A stretch of DNA of 64,000 bases from Trichoplax sp. H2 (GCA_003344405.1 NOWV01000087.1:1-64000); one strand, 5' to 3'. Shown: positions 44,169 to 56,095, counted from the stretch's first letter. Made by a program: numbers and translations. Notes: generated by a model not told the origin, from the letters alone.

Positions 44169-45958
44169 TCACATGAGTAATGATGCATAGACGTCGGCAA
44201 TATGTTCATAGACTACAGCAATTTCTAAATGATGTGATTCTAATTTTTCTGATCTAATATTAAGACATGTATCATGCATCATTAAGGCATTATTATACTT
44301 TGATTGTTTGCAATAGATAGTTCCAATATCGTCGTATACACTAGCTATTTTTAGATGCTTGTTATCAGGTAATAATTGTAATCAAATATCTAGGTATTTC
44401 TGATACATTTTAAAGGCATCATCGTAGTTACATTGTACTTTATATATTGTACCTATAAACTCGTAGGCTAGCACAATTTGTAAATGTGTCTCGCCTAACT
44501 TTTTAACCTAACAGTTAATGACTTTTGTAACATAGATAGAGCATCATCGTATCTAGAGATTTTATCATATGTTTCTCCTTTATCATAATAGGAGTAACCG
44601 AGAAGAATATGTTCCTTTCCTAATCATTCCAGTCTCAAGTCTAGCGCTTTGTAAAACAACTTCATAGCAACATCTTAGCGACCTAAATAGGAATAACTTT
44701 CTGCAGCGCTCTCATATGCAGTGGTATTATAAAACGGAAGAAGATCTTCAAAAATATCTAATCTAATAGCGAGAGCTTCAGCATACATGAAAGAACTATC
44801 TTCCTCTTTTAATTGATAGCGGTAAACATCTCCAATTTGATGATGCGATACAGAAACCGAGTATTGATTGGTAACTGGCCTTGTCATTTTAATCATTAAT
44901 GCTTTACGGAACATCGCCTTAGCATCTTCGTACTTTCCAAGTTTGTAATAGCTTTCTGCAAGATATTCATAGATATTAATTAATGGCTGTCCAGTCATCA
45001 TCATCAAGTTTCAAGCTTTGTGATATAATATTAAGCAATTTCTGATGCATTTCGATCGCTTCATCATATCGTCCGATGTGATTATATAAATGCCCAATAC
45101 TATTAATAGTACTAGCGATTGGATATGATGATCGCCTAGTATATCTAATCGAATCTCGAAAGCCTTGTTATACATTGTGATACCATCTTCATATCGATGT
45201 ATATGGTGACAATTATCAGCAAATTCATCATATAAATCAGCAATCTGCAAATGATGATGGCCCATTTTGCTAATTTAATATCTAAACATTTCTAAAGCAT
45301 AATCATCGCTTCTTTATGCCGATCGTCACTACAACGGATCGTAGCTACCTGTTGAAATGTATTGGCAACTTTAATGGTTGCATTGGTGAGATTTTCCTCA
45401 ATAATACCACGAATTTGTAAAGATTTTCCATACGTAGCTATAGCTTCATCACGATTGCCTTGACAATAGTAAACATCTGCTATGTTATCATATACTAGGG
45501 CAATGTCTTCATTATCATTGCCCAATAGTTCCTTTAACTGCTTTAATGACTCGTTATAATCGTTGAGTGCTTCATCATAATCTTCTAACTTTTTGTTGTA
45601 TCCTTTGCTTGCTAAGCATTTAGCTAATCGAATTTTATCATTTATCCTTTTAATGCTATGTTCAGCTAGTTGACAATATTGTTTATTTTGTGTAATTTGA
45701 TCTTGGTTCCCATATACAGCTGATAGATCACGATAAATATCGTATTTGAATTCATCACGTTGATTATAATTCATTTTGGTAATTTTATCGGCCATATCAA
45801 TAGCTGGTAAATATTGGTTTTCTGTTTGTGAATTGTTTCCATCTTGACAGCAATCGAGACCTTCTTTCCATAAAAAATTGTACTGGATTAATGATAGATT
45901 GGTTTGGATGTGATGATGATGAATTGTTATTGAGGTTGTGCTGATTCATGCTAGGCAT
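44169..45958 (-). pseudogene. TPR-array gene, broken by several frameshifts
   Basis: Translation of the minus strand shows a TPR protein in successive frames. It has an Asn/Ser-rich start (Met at 45958), a head with the motif YLPAIDMADK, then long-TPR units over 45795-45292, 45265-45011 and 45007-44675, and further decayed units to a stop at 44169. The first frameshift is in a T-run near 45875. Others lie at the segment joints, and several stops interrupt the last third. Repeats are more diverged than in the neighbouring TPR genes. Sequencing error is unlikely to explain so many breaks, though an intron or two cannot be excluded. Confidence 0.75.
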
Positions 45959-46984
45959 TGGCGTAACAATTTTTGCTACTAGTACGTATAGCGAGGTATT
46001 AGTGACAAGGATTCTTGTTAGCGTTTAAGAAGATTCTATATTGGGAATTTAATGATTAAAAAAAATGTTCGTTTTACCGTTTTATTTGTTGCAACAATCT
46101 GCTTGAAAAAGTTTTCCTATGCTACTCCATGGACTACTCAATGGGCTACTAAATAGTAGTCCGTGGCTAGTCCAATACTCTTCGTCAATGTATAATTCTC
46201 TAAGGTGCATGATTAATATCATTTCTAGCAATTTGAAGTTAGATTGCGATATAGAATAGGTAGTACTGTACGAACGTAAATGCATTTAGCAAAGGCTACG
46301 TTGCAAACTCATGTACCTCAATTCGATATGTCAAAGGTTTAGAATTAAGGCCGTCGACTACTGCTGCACTGTACTTACAAGTTGGCTGCAGGCTTATCCT
46401 TGAATGTTTTTGCTCGTCACGGTAAAGGCTCAATACAGGATTGCCTGTGTCAAGGCACACTAGAAACTGGTTGGACTTTTTGGCAATGGCGATCTTCCAT
46501 CACGCTGCATCGCAACACTAGCGAAATCAATGACTACACATGGGCTACCAGCAGTACTGCAATCAACCTGGAAATAACATCTAGACGGATAGACTTTTCT
46601 ATTGCAAATGCGGGCGAAAAATGTAGAAAAACTTCAATTTGACTACTATCCAGTTCCAGTATGGATCTTCTACGTCTGCTTTTTAAATTACTTCTACTCA
46701 TTAGAAACATAAACGAAGTTCTAGAACTGCTTTCAAGCAGAACTTGATCCAATAAAATAGGATTCAATGGAATATTACTTCGTTTAGAAAAAAATAGACC
46801 AGTGACACAATCGAGCAACTGCTGAAGGACGTTATAACGAATAGAAGTGTAGGCAACAGTATTGAATTCTAATCAATCTATAGACTAGGTTGATTCGGTT
46901 TTGACTGCTAAGTTCTTACATGAAATGAGCTATATGTATATTATATTATGACTATCAATATCTTAGTGTACGCGTACATAAATA
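45959..46984. other. Unassigned region with a G+C-rich island
   Basis: The stretch around 46270-46620 is clearly richer in G+C than its surroundings. It is open in two frames (46382-46642 plus, 46534-46818 minus, the latter only from TTG). I recognise neither peptide. A palindromic 12-bp repeat cluster lies at 46120-46172. It could be a decayed mobile element or a lost exon. Confidence 0.3.
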
Positions 46985-48245
46985 CTGTAGATTAATAATA
47001 AGTTTTTCCTATCTTTTCTAAGTAATCTCAAAATCCAAGCTCACTGCCAGTAATATAGAATACCGGAGGGTTAGCATTGATCAAGTTAGTCGACACGATG
47101 ATCTTGCAGTAACCTGACGATAGAATATTGATCATGAATCAGTGAGTCTTGCTAAGTTAGCAATAGCAATGGAGAATCAAACGATTAACTGCTGCACACT
47201 GCGTATTGACAACAAGTTATGTTGTCAAAGTTAGGATAATCAGTAGAGTAGTTTTTCATTCAGTAAATTGGAACTTTACTCGCATATTGGAAGAGCTAGA
47301 TGAAAATCCTATTTTGATCACTTGTTTATCCGATATCTTACATAGATTAAGTACAGTTTTTCTATCCTTACTAAGTAAGAAATATTTAAATCCTAAGCTC
47401 ACCACCAATAGAATAAATATATACAGCCTATCGAAAATATAGAGCTTAGTATTGATCAGTCGATACGATGATCAAGCAGCAACTTAATAACATTATATTA
47501 AAAATAAATCATTGCTAAGTTAGCAATAGCCATTAAGGGTGAAACTGTTCAAGACTGCGTATTGGCAGCATGTTATATTGCAAAAGTTAGAATATTCAGT
47601 ACGGTAGTCTTTAATTCAGTAAATGGAATTTTACTTGTGTATTAACAACAAGTTATATTACAAAAGTTAGAATATTCAGTACGGTAGTCTTTAATTCAAT
47701 AAATTAGAGCTTTACTTGCGTATTAGAAGGACTAAATGAAAATTATTTTTTGACAACTTGTTCATCAAATATCTTACCTAGATTAAGAATTATTTTTCTA
47801 TCCATACTAAGTATNNNNNNNNNNNNNNNNNNNNACCAATAGAATAAATATATACAGCCTATCGAAAATATAGAGCTTAGTATTGATCAGTCGATACGAT
47901 GATCAAGCAGCAACTTAATAACATTATATTAAAAATAAATCATTGCTAAGTTAGCAATAGCCATTAAGGGTGAAACTGTTCAAGACTGCGTATTGACAGC
48001 ATGTTATATTGCAAAAGTTAGAATATTCAGTACGGTAGTCTTTAATTCAATAAATTAGAGCTTTACTTGCGTATTAGAAGGACTAAATGAAAATCATTTT
48101 TTGACAACTTGTTCATCAAATATCTTACCTAGATTAAGAATTATTTTTCTATCCATACTAAGTATGAAATACTCAAAATCCATGGTCATCACCAATAAAA
48201 TATATACAGCTTATTAAAAGTAGAAATAGAAGGAGTAACATTGAT
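46985..48245. repeat. Tandem repeat, about 357-bp unit, three to four copies
   Basis: Units align from about 46990, 47345 and 47835, with a partial fourth copy near 48150-48245 stopping at the last exon of the death-domain gene. Period markers are AGCTCAC at 47038 and 47396 (358 bp) and ACCAATA at 47835 and 48191 (356 bp). The second unit holds an extra 80-bp internal duplication (from 47581 and 47661). The plus-strand frame at 47206-47442 lies within it and is not supported. Confidence 0.8.
47815..47834. other. Assembly gap (20 N)
   Basis: The gap is flanked by near-identical sequence: 47404-47814 and 47835-48165 differ mainly by the 80-bp duplication. Copy number of the tandem repeat here is therefore uncertain. 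Confidence 0.95.
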
Positions 48246-48256
48246 CAATTTTATCT

Positions 48257-48528
48257 TCAATTTGAAGTCGATTTTTCTTCGGCGATTGCATCTGCAAGGA
48301 TATCGGCTATATCTTGTCGATTAATTTGTCGTAGTGCTTGTATAAGTCGCTCTGTAGTTGCACGATTATTTTGTTTCCATTTATACAGTACGGCAATAGC
48401 TCTGTTATATACACCTTGATAATCAGCTTCAATTTCATAAATATTGATATGATGGTCTAATTTGGGAGCTAATTTTGTCCAATCTCGATGAATTCGCGAC
48501 GCTATTTCATAAAAGAAACGACTAGGAT
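48257..48528 (-). CDS. Death-domain exon (last exon)
   Basis: Residues read FFYEIASRIHRDWTKLAPKL, followed by the helix pattern NIYEIEADY, RAIAVLYKWKQ and LIQALRQINRQDIADIL. That is a complete six-helix death domain with the typical Asp-Trp in helix 2 and Trp in helix 5. The stop is at 48257-48259. The acceptor (CCGAATAG) has a poor pyrimidine tract, but the phase fits the previous exon exactly. Confidence 0.85.
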
Positions 48529-51500
48529 CTATTCGGATATTAGAACAGATGAAATGAATTTTACATAGTTATAACTTTTATCATTATGTTAATATTAATA
48601 CTGATTTTGAAGTGCCAAGTTCTGCATATCAAATACATTTCTTTATCATGTAATATTAAATATTAGATTAAATAGTTGATCATTTGGAGAAATATGGATG
48701 AAAGAAAGAGATAGAAAGAAGCAATAATAAAACTAAATACAGGCAGCTAAAAGCGTTAAGTGTGTCGTTAAAACTTTTAAGATTATAATTCAAACTTGCA
48801 ATACTCTAAGCTAGTTTCTCTACTAGTGCTCACAATTTTTAATCATTATATTTGTAAAATTACCATCCGGTGATGCTGGATGATCTTTAGTGGGTAGAAC
48901 AGGTAGCTTTTCTGGATCAGACTGCTTTGATGGGTTGGGCTGCCAAACATGACAAACTTTACTTAGTAAATCAAATAGAGTCTATATACTTCACAACTTC
49001 AAGATTAATTATAGATGTTGTTCATTTACCTCGTTGGAATTTGCTCTCATCAAGAAACAAACCTTTGCATTAGTGTCTTGCTGCTGGCCTATAGGCTTTA
49101 GAAAGATTTGAGCTATATCATGAGCTGCTTTATTGATAACCTTGCAAACGTAATCGATAGCATGATAGCTATATCGATTCCAATTGATAGAAATTGTCTG
49201 ATTATTGAAATCAGTATCCAGACAATCTAAACCTCGTTTCTTAAATTTAGCTGTGTATTGACCATTTTCTAGAATAGTATTTTCAAGTCCAGTCGTAGCT
49301 AAACGTATCCTGATAAATGCCTGATCAATTCCTGACACGATAGCAGTTTCATCTTCATCTTTTTTAGCTAAGATTAATTTCATATGGACAGTATCATCAC
49401 TTGTGTCTATTTCGGATAGGAAAGCTAACGTATTAATTCGTTGCTGACAAGATGGAAAGATATGCTTGGAGATTAAATAAATGGTAGATTTGACGTAGGA
49501 ATAGATGACATAGTCAGAGAAATGGCTTACTGCAAAAGTAAGGCAATAATATCCATTTTTATCGCGGCTATATTCATACTCTACATCTTGCTGTTCCCAC
49601 TTCTCACATCCATAGCTTCGACAAACGATTTTTATTGGGATATTAAAGTTGTTGTTTTTCTTAAGAAGTGAAACTATCTGGTTGATATATGGAACGGGGA
49701 CTTGAAGTAAAGCTTTCCTTGTGCTATTAGGGGTAAATTGATACCCATCCGGCTCGAGGCGAACGATTGGTGATAACTGGATAAAGTGGTTACCATCAGC
49801 ATCTTTCTGAATTGGTAAACCTTGATTATAAGGTGGATCTGCATAGTATACAGTCATGGTTAGGACGGCCTCGTCGGCTATACACTGAGCTGGAAGATGA
49901 AATTTTAATCCAGGTACTCCAGGCAAGGTTAAATCATGATCTTGATTAACTTGACAGTTATTCGATACCTTAGGATAGCCAGCTTTGGCTGTTGCGATAG
50001 TTGACGTTATATAAGAATAGAAATGAAATTGATGATTTAGAAAGTACTGTCAATGGCAAGAAATGTTCTCCTATGCCTGCGTTTCTTCTAGTTAAAAGTA
50101 CTCTTCGATTTCAATGCACTAATAAATAGAATAGCTCTGTTATTACATAATGAGACTATAATTTAGAGAGGAAAGGTTGCGGATAGAAAGATACTGTCGA
50201 AAACTGCTCTCCTATCTCTTATGAAAACAAAATTAACCTGGATTCATTCCTGGAAATAAATGGCATTTCGCTGGATTCTTTTTTATTTTTCCTGATCTAA
50301 GATTATTATCTGGCTCAAAAGTAATAGAAGAACATAAATAACAACAACATGTTCAGCCATTCACTTTTCTTATATTAAAGCAGCTGTTGTCTACTTGAAT
50401 AGCTAATCCCATTCGCATTTACTTAACGCAACAGCATTATACGTATTTCCTTAATTTCTTAATATTGATTATTGGTCGTAGGTGTTTTAGTTAATAAATT
50501 GCTTACTCTTGTTCTTCCTGTTTCCGATGTTCTCGGTCAAGTGAGAATTAGAGCTCTTACCACCTGAAACAGTTCAATGTCAAAACAATTTGCAATGCAT
50601 CATTTATCATAAACAAACTCTCTCATGTTTAAGAAGCATACACTTAAATCGGCATGAAATATACTCATAACAATATTGATGTATAACGGGGCTTTTTATC
50701 CAAAAGTATTTCAAGCTCCGGTTTATAAACTGAGCCGGTAATGGTAACTATGACAAAGTCTAGCATAGCAAAACTACGATAATTATGGGTGTAAGTTCTA
50801 TACAATTCTAAATCCTTTTTAAATGCTAATTTATAGATTGAGTTGGTAATGATAGCTACGACAAGTCTAGCATAGAAAAACTGCGATAATTATAATCATT
50901 AATTTAAGTTCTGTGCAATTGTTCCTGCTTGCTATCATTTCAAGTACAATGAAGCAAGGAACTTTAATAATTAAACTTTTCAGAATTAAATATTACCTGT
51001 TGGAGAGGATCTCATTATGATACCTTTCTCTATCGACAATCCAGCAGATTGGTTAGGAGCTGCTGATATAAAATTAATGTAATCAGAATAAGAGATTGGT
51101 ATAAATATAATGTTATAGTAATAATAGATATTCAATCCAAGTTCAGTAGCCTCAATTCTCTGTTACTATACGCGTATTACTCAGTTATAGAATAGTCCCA
51201 AACTAAATTCAAATCAGCAACTATATAATGCGCGATGCACCATTCTCTTTCTCTATCTTATACGAACAGTAATTAACTAATAGCCTAGTATTTATTGCAA
51301 CCTTAGCCTATCAGATTTAGGATAAAGTTAGTTTAAGAATGGTGAGGATTAGAAAATTAATAGAATCGTAGATAATTAGGGTTTGCACTATGAATGGTAG
51401 CCTTTAGTGACTTCAATCCGAAGGAGCTTTACTTCTAATCATACCAATCAAATATTTACTAATTATAAGTTTACTTTCTCGCCATTATTCACTTAGAGGT

Positions 51501-52714
51501 ATACGAGCCTGATCATATGCTCATGATGTTAATCGATTCATGATTAGCCTTGATCTAGTAGCATCATCGTTTTTAACATGATATTATCACTTTCTAATCG
51601 TATTTGCTAGGATAGATCATAAAACAGCCATAGCCTTACCGCTATGATTTGAAAGTAAGCCAGAAGAAGGTGCAGCAGGCGGCTTAGAAACGCTTTGACT
51701 TTGCATCTTTCGTTGATTACTTTTCTTTGAACTTGATGTTGAAGTAGCACCAAAAGTGTATGCATCGATAGAAAGATTTTTAGTTTGAGTAATCAACATT
51801 GATAATGATTTAGGCTTGGTAGTTACTTTTCCCAGACTACTGTTTGTGCTACCAGAAGCTTTCATGGAACTTTCCGCATTACCTCTATGTCTACTCATTT
51901 TATATCGTTTATGTTCTCTACTTGAGCTGAAGAATGACTTAATCATTTCCATCATTTGCCTTTCCTTATTAGGTTTAAGTTGATAGTTATTTTCCGTCTC
52001 CTGTAAATATTCTGAATCATGGATAGACCCTTTAATCGATTCTTTATAGTATCTTTCATAACTCGCTGTGGCTATGTAGGTGTGTGCTTTACTAGACCAG
52101 GTGTCAAGAGTTTCCTCATCACTACTCAATTGCTCTTGGTGATACGATGTAGATCCCTTAAGCACATCAAGTTGAATATGGCTGGCTTGATCCATTAGAG
52201 ATTGTTGTGATTCCTCACTATCGTCACTACTCTCCGATCCATGGATACCTTCTGCTTCGGTAATGTCAGATTTAGCCACATTACCACTTATTACAGGAGG
52301 TATGCTTTCCCTATGATTCCATTCTTGCTCAATATCACTTTCTACCTTATTCGATAGAGTAGATTGAGGAGAGTTATAGAAATCCGTATTTAATAAGACT
52401 GACTTATCGTTGCTGCTGCTATCCCGCTCTTCATCTGTTTCTTTTCTAGGTCTCTCTGAGTGAAAGTCGCCAACAGGGATATTTGTATAATCTCTATCGT
52501 TTTTTTCCTTATTATCCTCTTTCATCTTGGTAAAATCTGATCGAGTATTGACCTGATCATCCATCATCCCTCTCTTATCGCCACCTTTTGCCTTGACTAA
52601 ACCAAAACGAGCATTGCTTGCATCGTCGATTACAATTTGAGAATCTTCTCGTTCTCTGGAGATAAACTCAGTTAAATCTTCCGATGGCAGAAGAAAATCC
52701 CTATGTCGTTCCAT
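48257..52714 (-). CDS. ZU5-UPA-death domain protein, 5 exons, about 814 aa
   Basis: Exons were assembled by eye from splice borders: 52714-51640, 51059-50997, 49988-49030, 48939-48864, 48528-48257. The first two introns and the last are phase 1 and the third is phase 0. Total length is a multiple of three. Order of parts: Ser/acidic-rich disordered region (1-358), short linker, ZU5 and UPA (about 390-699), Pro-rich linker (700-724) and death domain (about 726-814). ZU5-UPA-DD is the arrangement of PIDD1 and UNC5 tails, adaptors that recruit other death-domain proteins. His535-Phe536-Ser537 matches the self-cleavage site of FIIND-type ZU5/UPA modules. It lacks the TPR repeats of the sister gene at 55125-58873. 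The 5' end is less certain: the frame stays open upstream to about 52805, so a non-AUG artefact or an earlier exon is possible. Confidence 0.75.
48529..49029 (-). other. Two introns and a 76-bp proline-rich linker exon
   Basis: The linker exon is 48939-48864 (acceptor GTTTGGCAG, donor GATG|GTAATT) and encodes PNPSKQSDPEKLPVLPTK and a few more residues. It enters in phase 0 from the ZU5-UPA exon and leaves in phase 1 into the death-domain exon. Confidence 0.7.
49030..49988 (-). CDS. ZU5-UPA exon
   Basis: The ZU5 core is visible as LSPIVRLEPDGYQF...LLQVPVPY, followed by an IPIKIVCR strand and ending at LTFAVSHFSDYVIYS. The UPA part follows from about AFLSEIDTSDD through KLILAKKDEDE to KPIGQQQ. 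His-Phe-Ser codons are at 49524-49516. The exon starts after GCAACAG and ends NSNE|GTAAAT; reading on past that donor would give only six more residues and a stop. The TTG at 49926 is not a start. Confidence 0.85.
49989..51639 (-). other. Introns 1 and 2 and a 63-bp exon
   Basis: The small exon 51059-50997 (acceptor TATATCAGCAG, donor ACAG|GTAATA) encodes PNQSAGLSIEKGIIMRSSPT and keeps phase 1 on both sides. The remaining sequence has no coding signal. A local repeat lies within it: the block CTGAGCCGGTAATGGTAACT near 50730 recurs as TTGAGTTGGTAATGATAGCT near 50838. Confidence 0.6.
51640..52714 (-). CDS. Ser/acidic-rich first exon
   Basis: About 358 residues rich in Ser, Asp, Glu and Lys, with the stretch ESSDDSEESQQSLMDQ and a late KSLSMLITQTKNLSID segment. 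It is probably disordered and a phosphorylation substrate; I recognise no domain. It ends SNHSG at a CG|GTAAGG donor in phase 1. The stop codon at 51617 lies just past that donor, so a single-exon alternative of about 365 residues cannot be excluded. Confidence 0.65.
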
Positions 52715-54639
52715 ATTAATCCAAATGCTGTAACGACATTCGTTTCTTGGATCCGAATAATGTGAGATCAAGACACCATTTAAAAGTGGAGAACAAATGG
52801 TATAAAATTAGATGAAACAAACAAGTCGTGTTCAGCATGGATAATAAGAAGTGTTTTGATACCTTTTCCCGATTATAGTCTTCACTGAAAGATTTAATTA
52901 TTATTATTACAGCCTAGATCTCTATTATTTTGCTTTCCTTAGTTGTGTTAAAATAGATATTGTCATGGAAATTACCCTATGATCATATAAACAATGGCTT
53001 ACACTTGCAATATAGTATACGTTGTCTACTTAACAATTAACCCGGTTAATTGATGACTAAAAATGATGAAATCTTGGTAAAGGACTGTAAATATTGCGAA
53101 GAATGCCAGATTGTGAGCGGTTAGCCCTCATCTTTATGGACCAAATTAACCTACTAGTTAACGTGGGAAATGGTCTATAGGATCATTCAAACTAGCGGAA
53201 ATTGAATTATCAACACGTCTTATTGTCATATAAGAAGCAGATATTCTAATAGCGATCCAGTGATGATTTTGTCATAATAGTATCCATTTAGTCATATAAT
53301 TACTGATCAAATTGTATAGTTGAAATTGAAGGGGCAACGTTTACAGTATGAGCTAAGATAATGTTAGTTACATAGCCTATTGAAAACTATCAAATGGTCC
53401 CAGACCTATTAATTTATATATAGATTAAAATAATTAATATCCACAAAGCCTTATGATTGCTTCCCTTTAGCTGGTGATTAATTAATGATCAGATCATAGT
53501 TAAAAATTAGATGCATTGACAGGTAATAGTACTGAAATAACTGGCAGGAAAAGAGACGTTGCAAAAGCTAGAGATAGGCAATGCAAACTAGTGAGTAAAT
53601 AGGCTTAAAAGCAGACCAATATTGTCACCATTGTTACCTCAGCTCAAAGTATCATAAAAGGTTACATTCAAGTTTACTATATGTAGATAGATGCTATGTA
53701 TAGGCATAAGTTAGGTACAAAACGGAATATGATCATGAGCGTAATTGTCAATTATCTAGGGAATTTCCGAATAAATCGCTCGTATAGCAGCTACCGTGAC
53801 AGATTACAGCAGTGTTTAGATTTCACCATTCCTGTCGTTTACAAATATGTACTGTGCTATAGCTTTGAATTTATGGAGATATATTTAAATGACCAATCTT
53901 TCATGCATTCTGTGGATTAAATTAGGATATATGTTCAATTAGTTCTGTCATTAAATTACTCATATGACTACTAACAGATTAAAGCAGTTCTTTCATTTCA
54001 CCAGTCCTGTCGTTTATCATTATATACTGATCTATAGCTTTGATTTTATGGAGATATATTAAATGACCAATTCGAAATCATATCCACTTTATAAAGAAAA
54101 ATGAGAGAAAAGGTTTGTCATACATTTAGTAGTTTGAATTAGAGTATACGAGTAACATTTAATTATGCCCTTCTTTTACATAAAAGTCCTACTATCAGTG
54201 AAGGAAATGAATATTTTCTCAAGTAATTTTGACATCAAATACAATTTATTAATACATCCAAGGCGTTAGCTATTGGAATGATAAGGATCTGCAAAGTATT
54301 ACATGCATTACTAGATACAGAGGTAGGGAGAAATTCTGACCACAAGGGTATGAAATTAGCAATTGTAATTATTTCCTATATAAGCGTAAAATATTTTCGG
54401 CGAAACCTTAAATCGAAAGAACTTATATTTTAACTTTAGAATATTGGAATGCATAGAATTAATTACATTCATAGATCTGTATGGCAAATAATGTTATACT
54501 CTGAATATAATACGATTATGATACTGTTTAATCTAATATAAAGTGGATGAGTAATCACAGTATCTCAATATTATTTTATGTGAACCAATAGAACATTGAT
54601 CATTTACTAACATATCGCAATCAGTTTATTTCGGAATAA
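52715..54639. other. Intergenic between the two ZU5 genes
   Basis: Apart from the 172-bp tandem duplication at 53799-54078, nothing is supported. The plus-strand frame at 53696-53920 lies partly in that duplication and is not conserved in the second copy. Confidence 0.35.
53799..54078. repeat. Imperfect tandem duplication, period about 172 bp
   Basis: The block from ACAGATTACAGCAGTG (53799) through TTATGGAGATATATTTAAATG to ACCAATC (about 53902) recurs from 53972 to about 54078 with several changes. Confidence 0.75.
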
Positions 54640-55080
54640 TATTTCCAGTTAAGATTTGCTATTGATCTATGGACATAAAGGGGCTTAAACAATATTAAGG
54701 TAAGCTGTAAATGGGTCAATGGTCTCAACGTTCAACAGAAATTAACATCTATTTATAATTATCCACAACCAATACATTAAGAAAGTAACAGTAAAAGTAC
54801 GCTTTACTATTAGCGTATACCGAAGGCATTTGAAATAGGCGACAGAAAGATCGGAGTAGTATTAAACCAATGTACGAATGGGTTGACAGTCTCAATAGAG
54901 AGTAAAAATTGGTATCATCTTATAAAACGAATGCAACGTCAATCAACTTATATCTATCCCACAGACAATTTAGTTTAGAAAATATCCATCACATTAAGAA
55001 CTCGCTATCAATCTGTACTAATAGGCAGCAAACTGATCGAAGTAATATTAAGCTAAGAGAAAAGCGAACGAAGGATCTAA
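54640..55080 (-). pseudogene. Three decayed copies of the 3' end of the ZU5-UPA exon
   Basis: Blocks at about 54941-55060, 54766-54890 and 54645-54735 each align with the end of the intact exon (55125-55260). They share TATCCACAACCA or equivalents, ATAGGCAGCAAA, GATCGAAGTAATATTA and GGGTTGACAGTCTCAA. All are frame-broken. They record repeated tandem duplication of the C-terminal end of the gene at 55125-58873. Confidence 0.65.
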
Positions 55081-55124
55081 ACGGTGAAAATTAGAATTAA
55101 TTTAAAAAATTGCATGGTTCATAG

Positions 55125-56095
55125 CTATCCACAACCAGTTTTGCTGAGGAAGCAACATTTCATATCGAGACCATGCTGTTGACCTATAGGTAGCAAAAAG
55201 ATCCGAGCAATATTAAACCAAGGCATATGTGGATTGATAAACTTGCAATCGAAATCAAGATGATAATAATCTTTCTGATTCCAATCAATAGAGATGATTT
55301 GCATGGCAGTATCTTGATTTAGGCATTCTAAATCCATTTTCCTAAATTCGATTTGGTATGGACCATTTTCTAATATAACTTGTTCAAGGCCCGATGCGGC
55401 AAGTTGAGTCACTTTAAATTTGGTTTGGACTTGGTCTGCAATAGCTCTCTCATCAGCATTTATTCTCGCTAATATCAGTTTTAAGTGAGTAGTATGCTTA
55501 CTACTATGAATTTCAGATAGATAAGCTAATACTTTAACTTGCTGCTGATAAGTTGGATATAGCCGCTTAGAAACAAATTGCATGCTTGATCGAATATATG
55601 AATAAACAACATAATCGCATAAGTGATTGATTGCAAATACCAGGCAGTGACGACCATCTTTATCCAATTTATAATTATATTTAATCTTTTCCATTTTGCA
55701 CTTGCTTCCTTTATCATTTAGACAAACAATTCTGATAGGGATTTGGTTAATATCATCAAGCTGAAGGAGTTTACATAATTCACTAGTATTAGCAATAGGT
55801 ACCTGAAGTAATACGGGATTATTTCCATTTGATTCTAATTGACAATAGTCTGGTTCTAGTCTTACAACGGGGGATAAGGGAATTAATTGGTAGCCTACAT
55901 GATTATTCTCATACTGAGTTAGTAAATTATGCATGTACGGTGGATCTGCGTAGTAGACAGTCATTGTTATTAAAGTATTGTCCGTCATTGACGGAGAATT
56001 TAGCTGTAGCCTTAATCCAGGCACTTGAGATAAAGTCATAACTTGGTTTTGACCACTTCGACAAATTTTCGATACTTGTGGATAGCCATCAAATG
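55125..56095 (-). CDS. ZU5-UPA exon of the fusion gene
   Basis: The exon begins after TTAATTTTAG with the peptide FDGYPQVSKIC, the counterpart of KAGYPKVSNNC in the sister gene. ZU5 shows IPLSPVVRLEPDYCQ and LLQVPIANTS, ending at CLVFAINHLCDYVVYSYI. UPA runs from LAYLSEIHSSKH to FLLPIGQQHG. The position equivalent to the cleavage serine is cysteine (codons 55625-55617 for His-Leu-Cys). Confidence 0.85.

Noticed and set aside
44169-45958. Three separate small TPR genes
   Set aside because: The pieces are consecutive parts of one array in shifting frames, with no starts or splice sites of their own.
49909-49926. TTG start for a 305-residue ZU5 protein
   Set aside because: The frame runs upstream to a CAACAG acceptor at 49989, and the peptide before the TTG matches the sister exon at 56095, so translation does not begin here.
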